Below are positions 10,881 to 19,225 of a stretch of DNA of 64,000 nt, piece after piece. How positions within the stretch are numbered: position 1 is the first letter of the stretch; every line of letters starts with the position of its first letter. Under the pieces are notes generated by a model, which made no database searches, was not told the DNA's origin, and was given only the letters and a program-made list of their open reading frames with translations. The position numbers and the translations under genes are program-made. The stretch comes from Halopseudomonas litoralis (GTDB lineage Bacteria > Pseudomonadota > Gammaproteobacteria > Pseudomonadales > Pseudomonadaceae), in NCBI RefSeq assembly GCF_900105005.1, contig NZ_LT629748.1, positions 3,038,001-3,102,000 on the forward strand, given 5' to 3'.

Positions 10881-10884
10881 GGAA
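10856..10884 (+). repeat. attL (29-bp direct repeat)
   Basis: Begins ATTCCGTCATAATCTGG and ends ACGTATAAGGAA. It is identical to 23976-24004, with sequences diverging immediately outside on both sides. It contains the last codons and TAA stop of the diguanylate cyclase gene. Confidence 0.93.
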
Positions 10885-10929
10885 CTGAAAAGGTGATGAG
10901 ACCCAGCAATTAAAAGGGCTCCAGCCACT

Positions 10930-12432
10930 ATGGACACTGCAAGCAAAGCATCGAAACGGGTCTACGGTCACAACCGGGTCACAAATGAGTCACAAATCTC
11001 AGTGTTTCTGGCCTATCCGTACCACTTCAGGAAGCAAGGGGTCTACCAACTGAGGGTCCGTCCCAGCGGTTCCCTGAGTTCCTGCACCATTTCCCTACGG
11101 ACCACCGATAGGCCTACCGCCATGAAGACAAGCAAGCTCCTCCAATCGACTCTGAGGACGTTTCACCTTGATAACCCTGATGCTACCTGGGAGGAACTGA
11201 GGGACCGGCTGAAGGTTATCGCTGAGACCACCTTGGCAACCTCTACGGAATGGGCCTCATTGGAAGACCAAGCGCTTCTGTATGCTGACTGGCAGTCCGA
11301 CCTTCAGCTCTTCGCAAGAACGGGAGCCCTCACAGCTCCTCAGGCGAGAGCCACGGTACTTGGAGGGCAACTCATGGGGGCAGCGCTGAGGAGGCTACGG
11401 GGAGCCCCTGAGGACCTTCTGGGAATGATAGATGAATTCAATGACAAAGGGACCCCTGATAGCCTTAACAGCGCCCCTGTGTCTCTATCTGTAGGCCCCA
11501 CCTCAGGCCCCACCTCAGGCTCCCCTTCAGTTACCGCCCCGCTGACCTTCGAGGCTCTCGCTGAGACATACCGAGAGGAGCACAGGGAGAACATAACGCC
11601 TTCCACATTCGAGGGCTTGGTGAACAATCACAGGGTCATCGCTGCGGCTCTCAAGGGGCTGGACCTTCGCAACCACACAAGGGCCGATCTGATAGCCCTC
11701 AGGGCCTCCCTTGTTGAGACCCGCAAGCCCTCCACCGTCAACAACCTCATTGCGAACCTGAGCACGGTCCTGAGGTGGGCTGAGAATAATGACATGATCA
11801 GCAAAGCCTACATCCACAACCTCAAGTTCCAGAAAGGTGCCATGAGCACCCGTGAGGCATTCTCACAGGAACAGGTAGGTCAGATCATGAAGTATGCCAA
11901 TGGCCTGCCAATGGGCTCCTGGAAGCGCTGGGGGCTGTCCCTTGCGGTTATCACAGGGGCGCGCATGGGCGAAATCCTTCAGCTAACCAAGGAGGACATT
12001 GGGACGACTGAGGGGGGCATTGTATTCATTGACATTAACGACAATGGCGGGAAGGGACTCAAGACCAAGCAGTCGAAACGACAAGTTCCTCTCACGGATG
12101 GGGCCTATGGGTTCTCCCTGAAAGAATTCCTCCAGTTTGTCGCAGAAGGTGAAGGCTCCACGGTCCTGGGTGTGTCTGTACCGTACGCTGGGAAGCACCT
12201 CAATAGCACACTGAGGAAGCTTGTCAGTGGTGATAATCTTGACCTGACGTTTCACAGTTTAAGGCACTCCCTGGCTTCCCTTATGCAAGCTGAAGGGGTT
12301 CCTGTGGCGTACACCCAAGGGATACTCGGTCAGTCCTCGGGGACCTTAGCGTATGACACCTACGGGTCCACGGTCCCAGTAGACAAACTGGCTGTGGTGT
12401 TACGTGAGAGGCTACCCAGCGTATTGCCTTGA
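10930..12432 (+). CDS. int: Tyrosine-type site-specific integrase
   Basis: A 500-aa phage-family integrase, the only recombinase of the element, encoded 45 bp inside attL. The C-terminal catalytic domain shows TGARMGEIL (Arg345), a basic strand KTKQSKRQVPL, the FHSLRHSLAS box (His442, Arg445) and the nucleophile region LAYDTYG (probably Tyr478). The core-binding domain spans about residues 205-300. Residues 180-205 are a Ser/Pro/Thr-rich linker with a repeated GPTSG. The three arm-type repeats near attL lie within codons 12-24. The last four residues and stop are antisense to the end of a Bro-N fragment, so the 3' end may have been remodelled. Confidence 0.9.
   Translation: MDTASKASKRVYGHNRVTNESQISVFLAYPYHFRKQGVYQLRVRPSGSLSSCTISLRTTDRPTAMKTSKLLQSTLRTFHLDNPDATWEELRDRLKVIAETTLATSTEWASLEDQALLYADWQSDLQLFARTGALTAPQARATVLGGQLMGAALRRLRGAPEDLLGMIDEFNDKGTPDSLNSAPVSLSVGPTSGPTSGSPSVTAPLTFEALAETYREEHRENITPSTFEGLVNNHRVIAAALKGLDLRNHTRADLIALRASLVETRKPSTVNNLIANLSTVLRWAENNDMISKAYIHNLKFQKGAMSTREAFSQEQVGQIMKYANGLPMGSWKRWGLSLAVITGARMGEILQLTKEDIGTTEGGIVFIDINDNGGKGLKTKQSKRQVPLTDGAYGFSLKEFLQFVAEGEGSTVLGVSVPYAGKHLNSTLRKLVSGDNLDLTFHSLRHSLASLMQAEGVPVAYTQGILGQSSGTLAYDTYGSTVPVDKLAVVLRERLPSVLP
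10964..11002 (+). repeat. Left arm-type repeats of the integrase (candidate)
   Basis: Three closely spaced GTCACAA-type units (GGTCACAACC, GGTCACAAAT, AGTCACAAAT) about 80 bp inside attL. A very similar array in the same orientation lies about 90 bp inside attR. Placement near both cores is as expected of integrase arm sites, although this copy is within the int coding sequence. Confidence 0.5.
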
Positions 12433-13080
12433 GGTATCGTCCTGGGCTTCGGTGACATTAAAGCTACCGGTCTTGCGGATGGACGGCAGGACCACCTCGG
12501 TGACCCAAGTGCCGGGATTAGCGCCACCCCGTTCAATGACGAAATTTCGGCTTTGGTCGAGTAAAGCTGTCTTGCTCTGGTACGTCTTGCCGCTCATATC
12601 GTTGGGCAGGTCTATACTTTTATTATAGACCTCGTGTAGATCGCCCCTCGTGAATATCCAGGACCGGGCCTGTAAGTCCGGTCTACCGTTCAAAGGTAGA
12701 CTCTGCCAGTCAGGTAGTCGGTTAACCCGGATGGCCTGCTCAGGGTCATACTGGGCGTTCAATGATGCGCGGTTGCTTGGGTTCTTCAGCCCCGCTGCCC
12801 GTGCCACTTGGGTAGCGATAAACAGAATGTCATGATTAGTGTGACCCGTGAGAATGCCGACCCTCCGCAAATCTGCGGACCTTGGAGGGTTCAAAGTACG
12901 TTTTTCCCGTACTTCTGATGCGATGCCCCTGGGGTGCACACGAGCAGGTCTCAAGGTATCAGGATTTGATACCAAGGAATGGAGCTTTGAGAAACCCTGG
13001 ACACCAGAGCGAAGCGGCTGTAAGCTCCCCCCAACGCAACGAAATACAACGCAACGTAAAGCAAACAATCCTTCATACAT
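12412..13080 (-). pseudogene. Degraded Bro-N domain gene, inverted copy
   Basis: An open frame of 222 codons, but only parts resemble the intact Bro-N protein at 19226. LTGHTNHDILFIATQVARAAGLKNP matches LTGHPEHDILFIATQVARAAGLKNP there. WVTEVVLPSIRKTGSFNV and DDTSRQYAG also match, at roughly 80% nucleotide identity. The frame stops right after RQYAG, where the intact copy continues for over 50 residues. Its first about 75 codons do not resemble a Bro-N start, although SKLHSLVSNPDTL hints at another shuffled piece. It overlaps the integrase 3' end by 21 bp on the opposite strand. I read it as a recombined fragment, but expression of a short DNA-binding protein is not excluded. Confidence 0.6.
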
Positions 13081-13092
13081 GGAGCTTTACTT

Positions 13093-13575
13093 GTGCCTAA
13101 CACTTTTACAACTGACCACCACTCCCAGCTTACCGATCTTTTAGTGACTGAGCGGATTCTTTGTGAGGCGCTGATTCCTCTTTTTGCCGCCAGATACCGC
13201 GAATGGCTATCCACAATGACACCTGATGCTTTTGTCGGTCAGGTGCCTATATCCAGGTTTCTGGAACTTCCGCCCGAAGAGGTGGGCGCGCGGGTCCTCA
13301 GGAGGGTATTGCTTTCATGCGCTGAGTGTTACCCAAAGCCAATACCCACGCGGGGCGTATGCGTCTACACGGGCCTCGATGTGGTCGAAACTACGGACGA
13401 CACCGTTGAGTTCTTGGAGGAGCTTGGCGTGAAGCTAATTGAGATTCTTATCGAATCAACGGAACTGGTCGCCGTGGAAGAACAAGACAATGGGAGGCAT
13501 ACATTACGGATGCATCCCGTGTGGGGCAGGCGGGTATTCACAACGTCGAGGGTAAAGCTGACCATCGCGCGCTGA
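13093..13575 (+). CDS. Orphan protein resembling the promoter-binding part of T7-type RNA polymerase
   Basis: A 160-aa product from GTG 13093, with GGAGC upstream. Residues 27-39 (LIPLFAARYREWL) resemble T7 RNAP LLPKMIARINDWF. Residues 56-76, starting FLELPPEEVGARVLRRVLLSC, align with FLQEIKPEAVAYITIKTTLAC. Residues 112-126 (GVKLIEILIESTELV) align with GVRCIEMLIESTGMV. In T7 RNAP, from memory, these are roughly residues 75-125 and 205-225, the two halves of the N-terminal promoter-binding region; the intervening segment is absent. The palm, fingers and specificity loop are missing, so it cannot polymerise. A phage-type promoter starts 14 nt after its stop, as promoters follow gene 1 in T7-group phages. 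It could be a promoter competitor or RNAP partner, or a compact relic of a polymerase gene. Confidence 0.6.
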   Translation: MPNTFTTDHHSQLTDLLVTERILCEALIPLFAARYREWLSTMTPDAFVGQVPISRFLELPPEEVGARVLRRVLLSCAECYPKPIPTRGVCVYTGLDVVETTDDTVEFLEELGVKLIEILIESTELVAVEEQDNGRHTLRMHPVWGRRVFTTSRVKLTIAR

Positions 13576-13588
13576 GTCAAGGGAAATA

Positions 13589-13611
13589 TAAAAACCCTCA
13601 CTGAAAGGAAC
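13589..13611 (+). promoter_or_regulatory. T7-group (gh-1/T3-like) phage promoter P1
   Basis: TAAAAACCCTCACT followed by GAA and a predicted +1 at A13606 (AGGAAC). The core resembles the T3 AACCCTCACTAAAG and gh-1 TAAAAACCCTCACT promoters. It faces rightward. The IS remnant now separates it from any full-length gene it once served directly. Confidence 0.75.
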
Positions 13612-13665
13612 ACCAACCTTTCAGGAGCGGTGTTTGTCAACGTAGTTGTCGCGTAGACCATACTT

Positions 13666-14433
13666 TTATGCAGCCTGTAGCTGCGGTTCTTCTTGCAGGT
13701 TTTGCTGCTTCTCTGGATTGAGTGTTACTTCCCTCACAGCGTCCCAGTTTCGCGTATTCCTTGACCATCGTTCCGGGTGCGCTGAGCGTGCCTGTTGATA
13801 CAGCGAATGACGCTTTGCCAAGATATCCACATCCAGGCGCAGATGGCGCTCCGCTGGCGTCACGAAGCGGATCCGGCTATGTCGGTGCTCGTGGTTGTAC
13901 CAGCACATGAAGTCCCTGACCCAGGCCCGGGCGTCATCCAGGCTGGCAAAGCCGTTCTGCGGCCATTGAGGGCAGTACTTCAATGTTCGGAACAGTGATT
14001 CCGAGAAGGCGTTGTCATTACTTACGCGGGGCCTGCCGCGCGAAGGCGTGACGCCAAGGTCATACATTTTGGTTAGCAAGGTCGCAGACTTCATGGGTGC
14101 ACCGTTATCAGAATGCAGCACCAGCGGCTCACGCAGGCATTTTTCGCTGAGAATGCTGCGTTGCAACAAGGCGGCAGCCTCTTCGCCAGACTCGGCGCTG
14201 TGCACCTCCCAGCCAACGGCTTTGCGGCTGTAAATATCTTCAATCAGATACAGGTAGTAATACTGACCACGCACCGGCGATGGCAGATAGGTAATGTCCC
14301 AGGACCAGACCTGGTTGGGCTTTGTGGCTACATGTGTTGTGGGCGCAGGATGCCGACGAGGCGGTTGGCTGCGGCCACGACGGTACTGCTGATCGGCGCA
14401 GAGCATCGCCCAGGCAACACGAAACGCGGCCAA
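13666..14433 (-). pseudogene. IS3-family transposase (OrfB), 5'-truncated
   Basis: A 255-codon frame encoding an IS3-type DDE integrase core. The catalytic residues are present: Asp in WSWDITYLPS, Asp in VLHSDNGAPM and Glu in SNDNAFSESLFRTLK, followed by the family RWSRNTRNW tail. The OrfB N-terminus and OrfA with its helix-turn-helix are missing. Homology stops near position 14400 (ADQQYRRGRSQ), where other coding sequence begins on the opposite strand. No second inverted repeat is visible. It is therefore an insertion-sequence remnant that landed in the element between phage promoter P1 and the downstream genes; its opposite orientation marks it as an intruder. Confidence 0.8.
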
Positions 14434-14530
14434 AGGAATCGCCCACTACCTCTACAGGCACCCGCAGGTCCACGCTCGTTTGAGCAAGGAATATGAACAG
14501 GAGTGCGCCGCCTGGGACCCATTGAATTAA
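14405..14530 (+). pseudogene. 3' fragment of an interrupted element gene
   Basis: A plus-strand frame without a start runs from the IS remnant edge to TAA at 14528-14530. It reads RNAAKGIAHYLYRHPQVH, then ARLSKEYEQECAAWDPLN. Its composition looks like real protein rather than a shadow of the IS. It is most simply the C-terminal 40 or so codons of a gene whose 5' part was lost when the IS inserted. I do not recognise the family. Confidence 0.5.
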
Positions 14531-14813
14531 CGCAGGGTATATAAAGGGAGAAACTTTGAGACAAAACAAAATGACCATTGTCAAGCGGATTTGAGGACCA
14601 CTCGGTGCAGCTCTCAGTATTACGCTCTGACTTCAGCTTGACCAGTCCCGAGCTTCTCTAATAAGACCCCAGGAATTAGGTCCATGATTATTTAATCACC
14701 TCTCCCACAAGTCCCTCCTCAGGGATATATTGATGGGCACCTCTGAGCCCTCTTCCAGCTCCACATCAAGTTCCAGCTATCGGTCTCCACCATCAGCTTG
14801 GACATGCCCGATT

Positions 14814-14836
14814 TAAAAACCCTCACTTATAGAACA
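14814..14836 (+). promoter_or_regulatory. T7-group phage promoter P2, upstream of the gp16-like gene
   Basis: TAAAAACCCTCACT, identical over 14 nt to the P1 core, then TAT and a predicted +1 at A31 (14831, AGAACA). The start codon of the gp16-like gene is 28 nt downstream, with a GAGGT ribosome site between. In 14531-14813 I see nothing else identifiable. Confidence 0.8.
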
Positions 14837-14858
14837 TCAACCCAAGTGAGGTAGCCCA

Positions 14859-17800
14859 ATGAGTAATGACCAGTACGCCGTAATCAAATCCCAAGGTGGT
14901 CCATTCGACGACCTTATCAAGCAATCCGCTGATACCCATGGGGTCTCCTATGATCTTCTGCACAAGCAGCTGTTCATGGAGTCCTCCTTCAATCCCACCG
15001 CAGTGAGTCCCACAGGTCCCCGTGGCCTGGGTCAGTTCACTCGGGCAACTGGTCGGGCCTATGGTCTGGTCAGTGATGAGGACTTCTTCGACCCAGCGGA
15101 GTCCATTGAGGCCGCAGCACGGCACATGAAGGACAACCTCCGGGCAGCTGGAGGCGATGAACTCAAGGCCCTCCTGATGTACAACCAGGGCGCTGGCAAG
15201 TTGGGCCGCCCTCAGCTGGAAGCCTACGACCGAGGGGACCTCAATGGGGTCTCCGAGGAAGGCCGGAACTACCTGAAGAACATGCTCGACGTTGCCCAGA
15301 CGGGGAACAAAGAGTCCTTCATGAAGTACACCAGCCCAAAGACAGCCATCGGTTTTGAGGCACCCGCAGGGCTGAGTGATGAGACCTCAGGGGCACAGCC
15401 TTGGGCTTCCCCGTTTACCGGCACCTCCCTGGAGTTCGAAGGTAAGGATGTCCCCGGCAAGGCCACCTCGTTTGCTGAGAACCTGATGGAAACTACGGGG
15501 AAGACCGAGGACACCGATGGTAAGGGACTCTTCGAGGGGACCGGACAGGCCATCAAGGATGAACTGAAGATGTCCCCTCTGGGTGTGGCCATCAGGGCAG
15601 CTGCTATCAATGATGAAGCTGACTTCTCAGAGACCATCTCTATGTTGCTCGATCTGATCAATGACCCCTTAGACAAGGGCGTAATGGAGGACTGGACCGA
15701 GGACGACTTTGATAAGGTGCGCTCCTCTGGCCTGGACCCTCAGTTCTATGATGTCGTACTCCGGGGTCGCAAAGAGAACTTTGAGAGCAACCTTGCGCTG
15801 GCCAAGCAGAACCAAGAGTTGGCCCGAGAGACTGCCCAGGCGGGACTTGGTGCCCAGCTTGTAGGTGGAGCAGCCAGTATCGTAGGTGACCCTTGGACCC
15901 TCATTAACCCGGCCCGTGGTGCAGGCTCAGGTATCGCTGGCCGTCTGGCCGGTGGTGCTGTAGCAGGTGCTGCCTTAGGTGGCCTTTCAGAGTCCACCAG
16001 TGCCCGCATTAGTGGACGGGAGGAACACCTGGGGACGGCCATTGCTGGTGGTGCTGCCTTCGGTGGTCTCCTCAATGGCCTCCTGGGTCCACGACTGGGC
16101 ACCGCAGGTCCGAACAGAGAGGGAGTCCAAAGGGGCTACTCCGAGGACTGGATCAATGACGCAGGGATGCGCGGGGATATTGACGACGAGATGCTGGAGT
16201 CGATCCTCAGTCGCCACGGTGAGGCTGGCCTTCAGAACCGGATGATCGAGTGGGATGACGATATGCTGCCCACTGAGTCCCGCCTGTTCGACATGGACGA
16301 TATTGACGTGGAAGGCATCCTATCGAGACACGGTGAGCGAGGCCCACAGGCTGACGGTAACAACGCGACCATTGAGGACATCCTGGCGCGCCATGGGGAA
16401 GCAGGGGAGGCTAACACCTTCGCTGGTGACTTCATGCGCCTGGAGGCCCGTGAGAAGGCCCGTCTTGCCGGTGATGAGGAAGACCCTACCCGGATGCCTT
16501 ACAACGATGATGACGTATGGCATGAGGACGGGGCGGTCCCTTACATGGATGTCCCCTTTGACCCTTCGGCTGTACGTCTCCCAGACGGCACTATCCTGAG
16601 CGGCGGCTCCCCGATGAACCCCAAGACCCTCAAGGAGTTCCGAGAGTTTAACGAGCCGGACACCAACCCAAAGGCAGTCATGGGGGCGCGCCTCGGGACC
16701 ATCACAGAGATTGGCCTGAAGCTGGGTCGATCCAATAACGAGGACATCAGAGGAGTTGCTCGGGGTCTCTTCAGGTCCTCCACTGGATACCAAGACGGCT
16801 CTGGTGGTAAGTACGCTGCGACCTCTTCGGACATCGTTGAGCGCCTACGGGCACAGGACAACGTGGCTCACAACAAGCTCAAGGGTCTCATCGACACGGC
16901 CCTGGATGACCCCTTCTGGAGAACCCAGGGAGGGTCCACTGAGGCCAAGCTGGAGGCCCTGAGCCGAAAGGTAGTGGAACACATGGAGGCAGCTACCCAC
17001 GGGTCCACAACGTCCCGCCTGACTGCCTCTGAGAAGGCCCTGATGGACACCTTGAGAGGCCACATGGAAAGGAAGTGGTCCTACATCGACAACCCTGGGC
17101 AGTTCGGCAACATGGACGCCAGGAGTCTGTTGGACTCAACGAACCACGCAGGGACTTACTACCCGGTCCGCTACAGCTCCGCAGCGAAACACGCGATGAT
17201 TCAACGCCTGGGTAGTCCTGAGGAACTCCAGGAGGCCATCGCTTCGTCCATGCTCTCGAGCTACGCAGCACGGCCCACGGTTCGCGCTCGGGTAGACAAG
17301 ATGATCCTGGACAAGCTGAAAGCCGAAGGGATCGAGAAGCCAACCCCTCAGGCCATCCGTGAGGCAGTCGAGAAGTACGCACGGGACAAAGCCTATGGCA
17401 TCTCGCATACCGACCAGTTCCACCGCAGCAGCATCCTGGAGGACAACCTGAGGGACGGTGTGGGTGTAGAGAACAACTCCTACCTGGAGGCTCGCCACCT
17501 GTTCGATTCTGACATGAAGGTCACCCTCCCGGACGGCACAGGGTTCGCCCTTAATGACCTCCGTGAGTTCAACGCCATGCGTGTGGTCCCTCAGTACGAC
17601 CGAAGGGTCAACGGTGACGTTGCTCTCATGGGAGGCACAGGGAAGTCCACGGCTGAGTTGAGGGAGCTGGCCACCAAGTTGCACCAGTCGGCCAACCCAG
17701 ATGAACTGTCAGAGGCCAAGGCCCTCATGGATGCCCTGAAGCTGTTCACTGGACGCTCCCGTCGCAATGACATTGAGAATGGCTTCGAGGCCATGCTCCG

Positions 17801-19148
17801 ATCCATGATGGACGTAGGGTTCATGACGAAGAACGCCTTCATGGGCGTCCAGAACTTCACTGAGATGGCGTCCTTGGTGGTTAAGGGTCACCTCAAGATG
17901 CTTACCCACGGTATCCCGGTCCTCAAGCGCCTCACCACGGCAGGGACCAAGCTGTCCCCAGACGACATCAAGACCCTCCACGGGACTGTCTTCGGTAGAG
18001 AGATTGATGACCTTATTCGGCCAACCCGGCAGGACATCATCGACAAGCTGAGGGAGTCCGATGGTCTGGGCTCTGGGGGTATCTCCTCGGCTGTCATCGG
18101 GACCATTAAGCACACCACCGGGGAGCTGTCCGCTCGGTCGCCCTTCACGTACATCCTGAGGGAGACCAGCAATTACCTGATGGATGCAGGCCGCCAGGGT
18201 GTCATTGCTGACTTAGCTGATAACGTCCTCAACGGGACCCAGGGGAAGCTGTTCACTCCTGAGCGTCTCCGGTCGGCAAGCATTACAGATGCCCAGATGG
18301 ACGGCATCAAGGACCTCATCAAGGCTCACTTCAAGCGGGACGCGAAGGGCAAGTGGTCTCTCCAGGACCCTGAGGGTCTGGCGAGCGATCCCCGTTCGAT
18401 GGACCTGTGGCGACTGGGTGACCGGGTGGCTGACGAGACAATCCTCAGGCCCCACAAGATGTCCCTCCAGACCAGCAAACAGGTCAGCGCCTACCTTGCG
18501 GCGCCCCTTCAGTTCAAGATGTTTGTACTGAGAAGCCTTAACTCCAGGGTGGTGCGGGGCTGGATGGAGGCCACGAAGAACCGGCAGGTGCTGGACCAAG
18601 TGATGCAGTCCATAGTTTCCATTGGGCTGGCCACAGGGTTCTATGCTGGGCAGCAACAGCTGAAGGCTTACGGTCTCCCTGAGCGGGAACGCCAGGATTA
18701 CCTAAAGCGGTCCCTCAACTTGGAACACTTGGCCTACGCGGCTCTGTCCAGAAGCTCCCACCTGGGGTCTCCCGTAGGTGTCGCAGGCTACATTGCGGCT
18801 CCCTTGGGTGTCGATATGGCAGCGACTGTAAGGACCTCTATTCTCCCGAGAGGGGCCAAGGAGGAGCGGCCCGACCGTCCGATCAAGTGGGGGCCTCTGG
18901 GTTCCCCGGTGGTCCAGGATGGCATCTCAGGACTGGCCGAACAGGTCCCGTCTATGAACGTCCCTGGGAGCATCTTCCAGGTCGCACACTCGGCGGCACA
19001 CCTCGCAGCTGATGGCCGTGGCATGGATGCCCAGGGATACCGGACCGGCCTCTGGAACGGCCTGAAGCACTTCGTCCCGAACGATCCCCTATCGCAGAAC
19101 CTCATGTTGCGCCTCGCTGAGGCTCATGGTGTGGATCGCTCCCGATAG
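14859..19148 (+). CDS. T7 gp16-like internal virion (ejection) protein with lytic transglycosylase domain
   Basis: A 1429-aa product. The first about 140 residues strongly resemble T7 gp16: HGVSYDLLHKQLFMESSFNP with catalytic Glu41, GPRGLGQFTRATG, YNQGAGKLGRPQLEAYDRGD and SEEGRNYLKNMLDVA. In T7, gp16 (1318 aa) is in the internal core; it is ejected first, locally opens peptidoglycan and forms part of the DNA-translocating channel. A Gly/Ala-rich segment lies near residues 325-410. A motif IL(S/A)RHGE(A/R)G recurs near residues 448, 486 and 508. The remainder is long and helical. Its T7-genome neighbours (gp14, gp15, gp17) are absent. The gene stands alone behind phage promoter P2, the longest and best-recognised gene in the element. 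Confidence 0.88.
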   Translation: MSNDQYAVIKSQGGPFDDLIKQSADTHGVSYDLLHKQLFMESSFNPTAVSPTGPRGLGQFTRATGRAYGLVSDEDFFDPAESIEAAARHMKDNLRAAGGDELKALLMYNQGAGKLGRPQLEAYDRGDLNGVSEEGRNYLKNMLDVAQTGNKESFMKYTSPKTAIGFEAPAGLSDETSGAQPWASPFTGTSLEFEGKDVPGKATSFAENLMETTGKTEDTDGKGLFEGTGQAIKDELKMSPLGVAIRAAAINDEADFSETISMLLDLINDPLDKGVMEDWTEDDFDKVRSSGLDPQFYDVVLRGRKENFESNLALAKQNQELARETAQAGLGAQLVGGAASIVGDPWTLINPARGAGSGIAGRLAGGAVAGAALGGLSESTSARISGREEHLGTAIAGGAAFGGLLNGLLGPRLGTAGPNREGVQRGYSEDWINDAGMRGDIDDEMLESILSRHGEAGLQNRMIEWDDDMLPTESRLFDMDDIDVEGILSRHGERGPQADGNNATIEDILARHGEAGEANTFAGDFMRLEAREKARLAGDEEDPTRMPYNDDDVWHEDGAVPYMDVPFDPSAVRLPDGTILSGGSPMNPKTLKEFREFNEPDTNPKAVMGARLGTITEIGLKLGRSNNEDIRGVARGLFRSSTGYQDGSGGKYAATSSDIVERLRAQDNVAHNKLKGLIDTALDDPFWRTQGGSTEAKLEALSRKVVEHMEAATHGSTTSRLTASEKALMDTLRGHMERKWSYIDNPGQFGNMDARSLLDSTNHAGTYYPVRYSSAAKHAMIQRLGSPEELQEAIASSMLSSYAARPTVRARVDKMILDKLKAEGIEKPTPQAIREAVEKYARDKAYGISHTDQFHRSSILEDNLRDGVGVENNSYLEARHLFDSDMKVTLPDGTGFALNDLREFNAMRVVPQYDRRVNGDVALMGGTGKSTAELRELATKLHQSANPDELSEAKALMDALKLFTGRSRRNDIENGFEAMLRSMMDVGFMTKNAFMGVQNFTEMASLVVKGHLKMLTHGIPVLKRLTTAGTKLSPDDIKTLHGTVFGREIDDLIRPTRQDIIDKLRESDGLGSGGISSAVIGTIKHTTGELSARSPFTYILRETSNYLMDAGRQGVIADLADNVLNGTQGKLFTPERLRSASITDAQMDGIKDLIKAHFKRDAKGKWSLQDPEGLASDPRSMDLWRLGDRVADETILRPHKMSLQTSKQVSAYLAAPLQFKMFVLRSLNSRVVRGWMEATKNRQVLDQVMQSIVSIGLATGFYAGQQQLKAYGLPERERQDYLKRSLNLEHLAYAALSRSSHLGSPVGVAGYIAAPLGVDMAATVRTSILPRGAKEERPDRPIKWGPLGSPVVQDGISGLAEQVPSMNVPGSIFQVAHSAAHLAADGRGMDAQGYRTGLWNGLKHFVPNDPLSQNLMLRLAEAHGVDRSR

Positions 19149-19225
19149 GGGCAGAAGTCCCGCTAATAGGGACATGGTGCTAACCCACTGTGTCCCTCAA
19201 CACAACGCAACCGAGGTAACACATC

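Noticed and set aside
10856..10884. Integration into a tRNA gene
   Set aside because: No tRNA-like cloverleaf is present at either att copy. The core is the 3' end of a protein-coding gene.
11276..11345. Further phage-type promoter at GAGCCCTCACAGC inside int
   Set aside because: It lacks the A-rich upstream half, and the bases after CCCTCAC do not fit the other four sites.
12412..13080. Intact antirepressor gene
   Set aside because: Only internal pieces match the intact Bro-N copy. The start region is unrelated and the end is truncated.
16320..16793. Antisense frames within the gp16-like gene
   Set aside because: Several open frames exist because of base composition, but none has a start signal or recognisable motif.
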